A stretch of 11,618 bases of DNA from Flavobacteriales bacterium (lineage in GTDB: Bacteria > Bacteroidota > Bacteroidia > Flavobacteriales > BACL11). Of the stretch, positions 1-6,342 are shown one piece after another (the first letter of the stretch is position 1; each line of letters starts with the position of its first letter). Both the position numbers and the translations under genes were made by a program. A model generated the notes under the pieces. It was not told where the DNA came from. It saw only the letters and a list, made by a program, of their open reading frames with translations, and did not search any database. The DNA lies in NCBI GenBank assembly GCA_002697505.1, contig NZWA01000065.1:2760-14377 (forward strand), written 5' to 3'.

Positions 1-92
1 TTTTTAGTATCATTATAAGTTTTTAAGCTTATTAGTAATATAATTGAGATTAATATTACTGGAATTATTACTTTAATAAGTTTATTTAACAT
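1..92 (-). CDS. N-terminal fragment of a probable membrane-anchored protein, cut by the window edge
   Basis: An open frame starts with ATG and continues off the left edge for 30 codons. The visible residues are a short basic start (MLNKLIK), then a hydrophobic stretch rich in Val, Ile and Leu from about residue 8 to 22, then a polar stretch (KTYNDTK). This fits a signal anchor or single transmembrane helix at the N-terminus. The frame lies 28 bp after the rnhB stop on the same strand, so it is probably the third gene of a leftward group. Too little is visible to name a family. The high AT content makes short open frames easy to obtain by chance, so the call rests on the hydrophobic pattern and the gene spacing. 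Confidence 0.5.
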   Translation of the reverse strand, partial: MLNKLIKVIIPVILISIILLISLKTYNDTK

Positions 93-120
93 TTAATAAC
101 TTTATTTCAAAATTAACAAT

Positions 121-708
121 TTATTTATCAATCTTTTTTGTGAGTTGAAAACTTTTTCTATGATATACTGAGGGGCCTAATTTTTCTATCATTTTTCTAT
201 GAAATTTTGTTGGATAACCTTTGTTGTTGTTCCATTTATAATCATTAAATTCATTGTGTAACTTAATCATCAATTTATCTCTAAATACTTTAGCAATGAT
301 GGAAGCTGCTGCAATTGATATAAACTTCTTATCTCCTTTAACAATACATCTATGTTGAACACTTTTGTATTTTTTAAAATGATTCCCATCTATAAGTAAA
401 AGTTCAGGAGTTATTTCTAACTTACTTATAGCTTTATGCATAGCTAAGATGCTTGCATTTAAAATATTGATTTTGTCTATTTTTTTTTCATCAATAATAC
501 CAATTCCATAAGAAATACTTTTATTTACAATAATATCATATGCATTATTTCTTTTTTTTTCTGATAATAATTTTGAATCATTAATTATGTTGCAATTAAA
601 ATCCTTAGGAAGAATAACACTAGCTGCTACAACTGGACCAACTAATGAGCCTCTTCCAGCTTCATCACAACCAGCGACTATTAATTTTTTGGAATAGCAT
701 TTCAACAT
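121..708 (-). CDS. rnhB: Ribonuclease HII
   Basis: This enzyme cuts the RNA strand of RNA-DNA hybrids and removes single ribonucleotides misincorporated in DNA; it acts in the cytoplasm. The family signature is clear: GCDEAGRG at residues 13-20, followed by GPVVAA. The four acidic active-site residues are D15, E16, D107 (in LLIDGN) and D144 (in KVFRD). The motif SIAAASIIAKVFRD (131-144) and the C-terminal GYPTKFH...LGPSVYHRKSF (164-187) are also typical. At 195 residues it has the normal full length, and the ATG 14 residues before the first catalytic Asp is a standard start. It lies 14 bp after the upstream gene on the same strand and is probably cotranscribed with it. Nothing in the protein is unusual. 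Confidence 0.97.
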   Translation of the reverse strand: MLKCYSKKLIVAGCDEAGRGSLVGPVVAASVILPKDFNCNIINDSKLLSEKKRNNAYDIIVNKSISYGIGIIDEKKIDKINILNASILAMHKAISKLEITPELLLIDGNHFKKYKSVQHRCIVKGDKKFISIAAASIIAKVFRDKLMIKLHNEFNDYKWNNNKGYPTKFHRKMIEKLGPSVYHRKSFQLTKKIDK

Positions 709-722
709 GAATATTAAATATA

Positions 723-1586
723 TTAATTATTTTGATTCCTTGCATCAATATCTTTTATAAGCCACCATTTTCCTTTTTTGTACTCATATGCGTTAAATGA
801 ACCGTCAGGCACATAATATGCTTTGATTCCTTCTAATTCTTTTTTTTGTGGAACTAAGTTGTTAAAAATTATTTGTTTAGACTTTTTATTAAATTGGACA
901 CTAACAGGAGATTGGTCATTATATTCAATTATAACTCTTTTTTTACTTTTTTGTTTATCATCTTTGAAAATTGGTGCACCAAATTTTACATAATTTCTAT
1001 TAAATCTTACAACATCAATTATTTTTTTTGAACTGAATTCATTATTACCATCCCAACCAATGATAGTATATGATTTTTTTGCTTTATTTTTAATTATATT
1101 ATAATATAAACATCCGTACCAGTTGTCAGAACTTAACTCTGCTTGTTCAACATTAAGAATGTCATCAGAGTTATCATTTAAAAAAATAACATCATTTTTA
1201 GTATTTTTAAATTGAATCATCGCATAAAATCTATAAGTGTTATCATCATTTTCAATAAACCAGTTATAAATTTTAAAATAATTATCAGGTGATTGTAATA
1301 TACTAATTGTATTAAGTGAATCAAAAGCAAAATCAAATGAAATTTTGAGTTTTAATGTCCTTTTAAGAATATTAACAAATTCTTGATTTGCTAATAATTT
1401 TTCATTTTCATCAATGCCGTTTTGAATTATATCTAATTTAGCTTTTAAACTATCCTGTAAAAGATTAATTTTATCATTTGATGAAACAGTATAGTTAAAT
1501 TTTAAATTCATTGAGGAAGTAATAGAACTTATTTTATTAGTGTAAAAAAGACAAATTATAATAAAGAAAGCTTGTTTTATTTTCAT
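723..1586 (-). CDS. Conserved secreted protein of unknown function (Bacteroidetes family)
   Basis: Residues 1-21 form an N-terminal signal peptide (KIK basic start, hydrophobic FFIIICLFY core, cleavage probably near ISS). There is no lipobox, so the mature protein is predicted to be periplasmic or secreted. The N-terminal half, about residues 35-115, is charged and mostly helical. The C-terminal half has short motifs that I recall from a family of Bacteroidetes hypothetical proteins: WYG (156-158), GWDGNN (177-182), KFGAPIF (201-207), KRVIIEY (216-222), YYVPDGSFNAYEYKKGKWW (257-275). The regular aromatic and glycine spacing suggests a beta-rich domain. No catalytic motif is visible and no function is known to me. 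It starts the leftward group containing rnhB, divergent from the acyl-CoA reductase gene. Confidence 0.85.
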   Translation of the reverse strand: MKIKQAFFIIICLFYTNKISSITSSMNLKFNYTVSSNDKINLLQDSLKAKLDIIQNGIDENEKLLANQEFVNILKRTLKLKISFDFAFDSLNTISILQSPDNYFKIYNWFIENDDNTYRFYAMIQFKNTKNDVIFLNDNSDDILNVEQAELSSDNWYGCLYYNIIKNKAKKSYTIIGWDGNNEFSSKKIIDVVRFNRNYVKFGAPIFKDDKQKSKKRVIIEYNDQSPVSVQFNKKSKQIIFNNLVPQKKELEGIKAYYVPDGSFNAYEYKKGKWWLIKDIDARNQNN

Positions 1587-1601
1587 TGTGAAAAACTAAA
1601 T

Positions 1602-1609
1602 TATTTTTG
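1602..1609 (+). promoter_or_regulatory. Candidate -7 promoter element upstream of the acyl-CoA reductase gene
   Basis: TATTTTTG matches the Bacteroidetes -7 consensus TAnnTTTG and lies 18 bp before the ATG at 1628. The nearest upstream TTG (1586-1588) is 13 bp away, shorter than the usual spacing of about 19-21, so only the -7 half is supported. In DNA this AT-rich the octamer also arises by chance. Confidence 0.35.
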
Positions 1610-1627
1610 TAAAAATAAAATTATTTA

Positions 1628-2629
1628 ATGGATTTAGATGAAAGAATATTAGCATTAACTAAGTTAGGTAGTTGTCTTAGAAATGATTTCATAAAAGATT
1701 ATAGAGATAAAATTAATGAAATACAAATCGTAAATCCCTGGTTTACAATTGAAAATATTGAGTTTGCAATTGATTATTGGGGTAATCAACTAAATTTAAA
1801 TTCATTAAATTTTTGGTTAAATCAATATAGATGCTCCGATATTAATTTTAAAAAAATTTTAGTTATCTCAGCTGGCAATATTCCACTTGTCTCTTTTCAT
1901 GATATTTTATGTGTTTTGATTACAGGACATAAGCTGTTTTTGAAACTTTCATCAAAAGATAATATATTAATCCCATTAATTTTAAACGAGTTATTAAAAA
2001 TAAATAAAGAATTTGAAAATCAAATATTTTTTATTGAAAAAATTGAAAGTAAAAAATATGATGCCATTATAGCTACAGGAAGTGACAGTACAGCAAAATA
2101 CTTTGATTATTATTTTAAAAACAAAAAGAAAATAATTAGAAAAAATAGATCTTCAGTAGCTGTAATTGATGGTAATGAAAATGATACGGATTTGGAATTA
2201 TTGGCTGATGATATATTTAAGTATTTTGGTTTAGGATGTAGAAGTATTTCTCAAATATTAGTTCCTGAAAATTATGATTTAAATAAATTATTTAAAGCTT
2301 TTTACAAATATAAAGATTTGATAAATCATCAAAAATATATGAATAATTACGATTATCATAAAACGATTTTATTGATGGATAAACAAATTTTTTATGATAA
2401 TGGTTTTTTATTAATTAAAAAGAGTAAACAATTACATTCATCAGTAAGTTTACTAAACTATTTCGAATACTCTGATATTAATGAAGTAAAACACTTTCTT
2501 GAGATAAATAATGATCAAATTCAATGTGTAGTTTCTAAAACTAATAATAAACTTGGATGCGCTCAAAATCCAGAACTTTATAGTTACGCTGATAATGTTG
2601 ATGTTATAGATTTTCTTATCAGTTTATAA
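1628..2629 (+). CDS. LuxC-like acyl-CoA reductase
   Basis: This is a member of the LuxC acyl-CoA reductase family, which reduces fatty acyl thioesters to aldehydes with NADPH through a covalent acyl-cysteine. Recognisable parts are ISAGNIPLVSFHD (80-92), an early conserved motif of the family; ATGSDSTAKYF (149-159), in the nucleotide-binding region; RKNRSSVAVIDG (171-182); and GLGCRSISQI (201-210), where C204 is the expected acyl-accepting nucleophile. At 333 residues it is much shorter than luminous-bacterium LuxC (about 480) but close to the short form I know from Bacteroidetes. No luxD, luxE or luciferase gene is nearby, so luminescence is not implied. The substrate and role (aldehyde or alcohol lipids, storage, cofactor recycling) cannot be read from the sequence. 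It is a single-gene unit that ends 1 bp from the convergent lipoprotein gene. Confidence 0.85.
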   Translation: MDLDERILALTKLGSCLRNDFIKDYRDKINEIQIVNPWFTIENIEFAIDYWGNQLNLNSLNFWLNQYRCSDINFKKILVISAGNIPLVSFHDILCVLITGHKLFLKLSSKDNILIPLILNELLKINKEFENQIFFIEKIESKKYDAIIATGSDSTAKYFDYYFKNKKKIIRKNRSSVAVIDGNENDTDLELLADDIFKYFGLGCRSISQILVPENYDLNKLFKAFYKYKDLINHQKYMNNYDYHKTILLMDKQIFYDNGFLLIKKSKQLHSSVSLLNYFEYSDINEVKHFLEINNDQIQCVVSKTNNKLGCAQNPELYSYADNVDVIDFLISL

Positions 2630-2630
2630 T

Positions 2631-4067
2631 TTATCTTTCATAAGCACCTATATCTGGATTTACCCTAATATTACCGTTAATATCAACTAAATAATCATTA
2701 AGTAAAACTCCAGAATTAATAGCAGGAGATAATTCATCAAGACTTAAGTCACCTTCTTCAAAATTAACAAATATTGGATCTTTATTAATAATACAATCTA
2801 AATAATTACTTGCTAGATTAATATTGGGATCTAATTTAATCAGACAGTTTTGAAAATTGTAATTAAAGTTTCCGGAACTATTTTCTTGAAAACTAACTTC
2901 TGTTGATAAAGTACCATAGATGATGCAATTTGTAAAGTTGGCAGATTCTAAGTTTCTTATATATATGTTTCCATCAGCTCCTTCATAATAATTATTGAGT
3001 AGAATAGAGGGTGTGTTTCTATTGCTGTTTTGATAATAACTCCAATAATTTGCAAATGTACAATGTGTGAAATTGTAATTTCCGCCAATATTTAAAGCTA
3101 CTAAATACTGTCTACAATCTCTAATAACTAAATTATGAGCATCGACATTTGATCCTTGCGCTAATAGTCCAATGTTTGACATATTTTGAATTATGGTATT
3201 TTCCAAAATTAAAGTAGGGGAGTTGTTGCCAATTGTATCTACATGAATACCTATGTTGCCATTTTTTATTACTGCATTTGTTATGTGATTATTAATACTT
3301 CCAGGAGTAATCCAAATTTTATCCCACTGTCCTGGAGAATCCTCGTACCATTCTTCAAATCTAATACCCTGAAATATAACTTTATTATTTAATGTGCCAT
3401 TTACAATTAATGAACTTCCAAAGTTATTTGAGTAAATAGGATTTCCTACTATTATTCCAGAATTACTATAAAAATAAATATTAGTTCCTTCTTCTATTGT
3501 AAGTGTAACTCCGGGTTCAACAACTACTTGTCCGTAAACAACATGTGGTAATTCATTCGTCCACGTAGTATTTTCACTTATAGAGTAGTATTTATATATT
3601 GTACTATCATTTATAAAATTGTTATTTAAAATATGAAATATTGCATTTTTTCCAGGACAAACAAGTTTTACATCTTGGTTTTTACCTCCAGTATTAAAAT
3701 TTAAAACATTTGTTATTAAAAAATTATTCATATTATTTTCACTAGGCGTAACTTCTAAAAAAATAAAAATACTATCATTAGATTTTATATTAACATTAGT
3801 ATTTTCCATTTCGTTTAGTGGGTTACCATTCACATTTATTCTAAAGCTCCCATTTTCATTAGTTGAAAGAGAAATATTAGTAATAATATTAAAATCATTA
3901 TTGTTATAAACTGTTAATGTTTGTGTTGATGTACCAATAGATTGAAAAGTGGTGTCAAATATAATTGTGTCATTAGAAAATTCTAAACTAGCATATTGAT
4001 TTTCAAAATTAATATCTTTTTTACATGAAATAATTAAAAATATGCTTAATAATAATAAGTATCTCAT
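2631..4067 (-). CDS. Lipoprotein with Ig-like N-terminal region and right-handed parallel beta-helix
   Basis: The protein begins with a lipoprotein signal peptide (hydrophobic LLLLSIFLIIS, then C15 as lipidation site, followed by KKD). Residues about 28-140 resemble an Ig-like beta-sandwich (FDTTFQSIGTSTQTLTVYN, then EVTP). From about 165 to 445 the sequence has repeated short strands with Asn ladders and motifs such as VVEPGVTLTIEEGTNIYF, IVNGTLNNKVIFQG and the series FTHCTFAN, FTNCIIYG, FQNCLI. This is the pattern of a right-handed parallel beta-helix. The end, SPAINSG...VDINGNIRVNPDIGAYE (447-477), is a motif common in secreted bacterial beta-helix proteins. It is probably attached to the outer membrane. 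The ligand or substrate is unknown; no polysaccharide-lyase active site is evident. Its ATG overlaps the smpB stop (TAATG), so translation is probably coupled. Confidence 0.85.
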   Translation of the reverse strand: MRYLLLLSIFLIISCKKDINFENQYASLEFSNDTIIFDTTFQSIGTSTQTLTVYNNNDFNIITNISLSTNENGSFRINVNGNPLNEMENTNVNIKSNDSIFIFLEVTPSENNMNNFLITNVLNFNTGGKNQDVKLVCPGKNAIFHILNNNFINDSTIYKYYSISENTTWTNELPHVVYGQVVVEPGVTLTIEEGTNIYFYSNSGIIVGNPIYSNNFGSSLIVNGTLNNKVIFQGIRFEEWYEDSPGQWDKIWITPGSINNHITNAVIKNGNIGIHVDTIGNNSPTLILENTIIQNMSNIGLLAQGSNVDAHNLVIRDCRQYLVALNIGGNYNFTHCTFANYWSYYQNSNRNTPSILLNNYYEGADGNIYIRNLESANFTNCIIYGTLSTEVSFQENSSGNFNYNFQNCLIKLDPNINLASNYLDCIINKDPIFVNFEEGDLSLDELSPAINSGVLLNDYLVDINGNIRVNPDIGAYER

Positions 4068-4513
4068 TATAATATTTGTGATCTATTTATATCTCTTTTT
4101 ATATCTTTTTCTTTAATACTCTCTCTTTTATCATAGAGTTTTTTTCCTTTGGATAATGCGATTTCGATTTTTGCCTTACCATTTTTATTTATAAACAAAC
4201 GTAAAGGAATGATAGTTATTCCCTTTTCTTTAACTTTTGATTCTATTTTGTTAAGTTCTAGTCTATTTAATAATAATTTTCTGTCTCTTTTTGGAATGTG
4301 GTTATTTAATCCAGCATTTTGTAGTTCTCCAATATGTAAATTTTTTATATAAAGTTCAGAATTATTAAAAGTACAAAAAGCATCAGAAAGATTAGCATTA
4401 TTATTCCTAATAGACTTTATTTCAGTTCCTAATAATGCTACACCTGCAGTATACTTATTTAGAATATGAAATTCAAAAAAAGCTTTTTTATTTTTAATGT
4501 TTACATTAGACAT
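4067..4513 (-). CDS. smpB: SsrA-binding protein SmpB
   Basis: SmpB binds tmRNA and brings it to stalled ribosomes for trans-translation, which releases the ribosome and tags the incomplete protein for degradation. Typical family features are NKKAFFEFHIL (8-18), GVALLGTEIKSIRNNNANLSDAF (24-46), the KRDRKLLLNRLEL segment (75-87) and the basic tail GKKLYDKRESIKEKD (123-137), which enters the decoding region of the ribosome. At 148 residues it has the usual length. The stop shares one base with the start of the downstream lipoprotein gene. The tmRNA gene itself is not in this window. The start is well placed: it lies directly before the conserved N-terminal region. Confidence 0.97.
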   Translation of the reverse strand: MSNVNIKNKKAFFEFHILNKYTAGVALLGTEIKSIRNNNANLSDAFCTFNNSELYIKNLHIGELQNAGLNNHIPKRDRKLLLNRLELNKIESKVKEKGITIIPLRLFINKNGKAKIEIALSKGKKLYDKRESIKEKDIKRDINRSQIL

Positions 4514-4516
4514 TTT

Positions 4517-4542
4517 ACAAAGATAATTATTTAAATCTTTGT
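4517..4542. repeat. 8-bp perfect inverted repeat between the ZIP gene and smpB
   Basis: ACAAAGAT and its exact reverse complement ATCTTTGT flank a 10-base AT spacer in the 41-bp gap between the two genes. One arm covers the candidate -7 element of smpB. It could be an operator, or in RNA a hairpin at the end of the transporter transcript. There is no following U-run on the minus strand, so a classical terminator is not supported. Confidence 0.4.
4518..4525 (-). promoter_or_regulatory. smpB: Candidate -7 promoter element for smpB, almost touching the start codon
   Basis: Read on the minus strand, TATCTTTG matches the Bacteroidetes consensus TAnnTTTG. Only four bases separate it from the ATG of smpB. 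If used, transcription would begin at or very near the start codon and give a leaderless mRNA. No clear -33 TTG is seen at the proper distance; the nearest candidate is GTTT. Confidence 0.4.
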
Positions 4543-4554
4543 TAAACTAATAAA

Positions 4555-5403
4555 TTAGCCTAGTGCAACATCTAAACACATCATAATTATAAATCCTCCA
4601 ATCAGTCCTAATGAAGCGATATCAGTATTTCCTCCTCTTTGACTCTCTGGAACTACTTCTTCAATTACAATAAATATCATAGCTCCAGCAGCAAATGCTA
4701 ATGCATAAGGAAGTATTGGGTATACTAATATTACAATTGCTGCACCAATAACTGCAAATATTGGTTCTACTATAGCAGACATTTGTCCCCATTGCCAAGA
4801 TTTTAACTTTGAGAAACCTTGTCTTCTTAAGGGCATTGAAACAGCAAATCCTTCAGGTGCATTTTGAATTCCCATACCAATAGCAAGTGCAATAGCACCT
4901 CCAATTTCAATTCCAATATCCATTCCATGAGCAAGAGCTCCAAAGGCAACACCAACAGCTAGTCCTTCGGGAATATTATGTAATGCAATTGCTAGAACAA
5001 GTAGTTCTGTTTTCTTCAGATCTGTCTTGGGACCTTCAGCATTTTCTACAGGTTCAAATAAATGAAGATGAGGAATTTTTTTATCTAAGTAGTATAAAAA
5101 TAAAGCACCAAGAAGAAATCCAACTGCTGGCGCAAACCAAACAGGTAAATTTGTAATACCAAGTTCTTGTTGTTTTTCAACGGCTGCTATTGCAGGAGAT
5201 AATAATGACCAAAAACTAGCTGCAATCATTACTCCTCCTGTAAAACCAAGACACATGTCGAGAACTTTCCTATTACTTGTTTTAAAGAAAAAAACCAAAC
5301 TTGCTCCTAGTGCAGTTAACCCCCACGTAAATAAACCGCCAATTAAGGCTTGCACGACAGGAGATTGATTAATAAACCACTTGTAAACTTCAAGATTTTC
5401 CAT
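4555..5403 (-). CDS. ZIP family divalent metal transporter
   Basis: This is an inner-membrane protein that imports divalent cations (zinc, iron or manganese, depending on the member). It has about eight hydrophobic segments with a polar loop at about residues 105-132. The metal-site helices carry the diagnostic motifs LHNIPEGLAVG (141-151) and IQNAPEGFAVSMP (179-191), giving ligands H142, N143, E146, N181 and E184, and a later helix has IEEVVPES (247-254). The motif set and the 282-residue length match the bacterial GufA/ZupT side of the family. Its start lies 3 bp after the stop of a DtxR-family regulator gene, so the two form an operon and the regulator probably controls this importer. Whether the main metal is Mn, Fe or Zn cannot be settled from sequence. 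Confidence 0.92.
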   Translation of the reverse strand: MENLEVYKWFINQSPVVQALIGGLFTWGLTALGASLVFFFKTSNRKVLDMCLGFTGGVMIAASFWSLLSPAIAAVEKQQELGITNLPVWFAPAVGFLLGALFLYYLDKKIPHLHLFEPVENAEGPKTDLKKTELLVLAIALHNIPEGLAVGVAFGALAHGMDIGIEIGGAIALAIGMGIQNAPEGFAVSMPLRRQGFSKLKSWQWGQMSAIVEPIFAVIGAAIVILVYPILPYALAFAAGAMIFIVIEEVVPESQRGGNTDIASLGLIGGFIIMMCLDVALG

Positions 5404-5406
5404 TTT

Positions 5407-6063
5407 TTAATTATTTTTAATTAATATATTTTTTGCAACATCAAAGCTTATATGATTTTGAATATTTTCAATCCTTACAATTAAAGATTTGTCGAAATCT
5501 ATTTTTTGAATAATTTCAATTTTAGTTCCAATTTTAATATTTAGTTTGGTTAGGTAATCTAAAAATAATTTATCATCAATAGTTACACCTAAAACATGAC
5601 CTGCAAAACCTACTTCCATTTGATCTAATGAAGTACTTTTAACGTTTGGAATAACCCCTTCCTTATTTGGAATAGGTTCGCCGTGAGGGTCAAATTTAGG
5701 ATAACCAAGAAAAGCGTCAAGCTTATCTATAAGTTTTGTTGATTTAATATGTTCTAATTCTTCTGCAATTTCATGAACTTCACTCCAATTAAATCCAAGA
5801 TGTTCAACTAAAAAAGTTTCCCAAAGTCTGTGTTTTCTTAAAATATTAATTGCGTATTGTTTCCCGCTATTGCTAAGTTCAACTCCTTTGTATTTTTCAT
5901 ATTCAACCAGCTTCTTTTCAAGAAGTTTTTTTAACATATCAGTTACCGAAGCAGGGGATGTTTTTAATACGTTGGAAATTTCATTTGTAGATACTTTCTT
6001 GTTTGTATTAAATGAAATATTTAAAATTGCTTTTAGATAATTTTCCTCTGCAAGTGTATTCAT
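5407..6063 (-). CDS. DtxR/MntR-family metal-dependent transcriptional repressor
   Basis: This is a cytoplasmic repressor that binds DNA when loaded with Mn(II) or Fe(II). Residues 1-60 form the winged helix (VSTNEISNVLKTSPASVTDMLKKL as helix-turn-helix). Residues 65-135 form the dimerisation and metal domain. Residues about 148-215 form a FeoA/SH3-like domain. The metal-domain segments RKHRLWETFL and VHEIAEELEHIKS align well with DtxR. H78, E82, H97, E104 and H105 correspond to DtxR H79, E83, H98, E105 and H106. The DtxR Cys102 position is Glu (E101), as in MntR, and the DtxR Met10 position is Asn (N8). The Glu leans toward manganese sensing, but this is inference. The gene is followed after 3 bp by the ZIP transporter and preceded by a candidate operator. 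Confidence 0.93.
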   Translation of the reverse strand: MNTLAEENYLKAILNISFNTNKKVSTNEISNVLKTSPASVTDMLKKLLEKKLVEYEKYKGVELSNSGKQYAINILRKHRLWETFLVEHLGFNWSEVHEIAEELEHIKSTKLIDKLDAFLGYPKFDPHGEPIPNKEGVIPNVKSTSLDQMEVGFAGHVLGVTIDDKLFLDYLTKLNIKIGTKIEIIQKIDFDKSLIVRIENIQNHISFDVAKNILIKNN

Positions 6064-6067
6064 GCAG

Positions 6068-6075
6068 CAAAAGTA
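6068..6075 (-). promoter_or_regulatory. Candidate -7 promoter element of the dtxR-family/ZIP operon
   Basis: On the minus strand TACTTTTG matches TAnnTTTG and is four bases before the ATG, the same arrangement as at smpB. No TTG lies at the expected -33 distance, only a T-rich run. If it is used, the mRNA would be leaderless or nearly so. Confidence 0.4.
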
Positions 6076-6101
6076 ATAAATTTTATTAATTTAAAAATAA
6101 A

Positions 6102-6117
6102 TTTAGTTATGTCTAAA
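6102..6117. promoter_or_regulatory. Candidate operator of the DtxR-family repressor
   Basis: The site is an inverted repeat TTTAG-N6-CTAAA, with the two central bases also symmetric, so 12 of 16 positions match. It lies about 39 bp upstream of the regulator start and overlaps where a -33 element would be. DtxR-type operators often have outer TTAG/CTAA half-sites, so this fits autorepression of the regulator-transporter operon. The assignment is inferred from position and symmetry only. Confidence 0.4.
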
Positions 6118-6141
6118 AATTTTTATTTGTTTAAGTTATAA

Positions 6142-6155
6142 TTTACATTTGTAAA
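6142..6155. repeat. 14-bp palindrome TTTACA-TT-TGTAAA
   Basis: Two perfect 6-bp arms are separated by two bases, in the intergenic region between the divergent dtxR-type and XRE-type genes. TGTAAACA at its right edge recurs at 6328-6335, inside the inverted repeat before the XRE gene. It also contains TACATTTG, a match to the -7 consensus on the plus strand, without a well-spaced -33. It may be a binding site for one of the two flanking regulators. Confidence 0.4.
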
Positions 6156-6285
6156 CATATTTAAATATTTAATAAATGATTAAATAAAAAAATAAAATGA
6201 TTTTGTTTAAAGTATTGTTTTTCAATGTTTTAATTTATTTATCTTAATATAATTATTGGAATAAAAAAGAAAAAAAATATAAATA

Positions 6286-6317
6286 TTTGATATAATTTAT
6301 GCATTTTAATAATTTTG
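6286..6317 (+). promoter_or_regulatory. Promoter of the XRE-type regulator gene
   Basis: This is the best-formed promoter in the window. A -33 element TTTG (6286-6289) and a -7 element TAATTTTG (6310-6317) are 20 bp apart, matching the Bacteroidetes arrangement. Transcription should begin near 6322, giving a leader of about 20 bases before the ATG at 6343. Confidence 0.6.
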
Positions 6318-6339
6318 TTTTTAATAATGTAAACAAAAT
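6312..6339. promoter_or_regulatory. Candidate operator: 9-bp perfect inverted repeat overlapping the -7 element
   Basis: ATTTTGTTT and its exact reverse complement AAACAAAAT flank a 10-base spacer. The left arm covers most of the -7 element and the symmetry centre lies near the expected transcription start, so a protein bound here would block the promoter. This is the usual layout for an autoregulated XRE-type repressor. In RNA only the right half is fully transcribed, so a DNA operator is more likely than an mRNA hairpin. Confidence 0.5.
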
Positions 6340-6342
6340 AAT

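Noticed and set aside
1628..2629. LuxC similarity considered as evidence for a bioluminescence locus
   Set aside because: No luciferase, acyl-transferase or synthetase gene is present and the protein is the short non-luminous form.
4149..4352. Open frame on the plus strand opposite smpB
   Set aside because: It lies wholly inside smpB, has no recognisable protein pattern, and is explained by the strong smpB call.
6064..6342. Small protein genes or a small RNA in the AT-rich interval
   Set aside because: Stop codons are dense in all frames and no stable GC-containing stem is seen; only promoter and palindrome signals are supportable.
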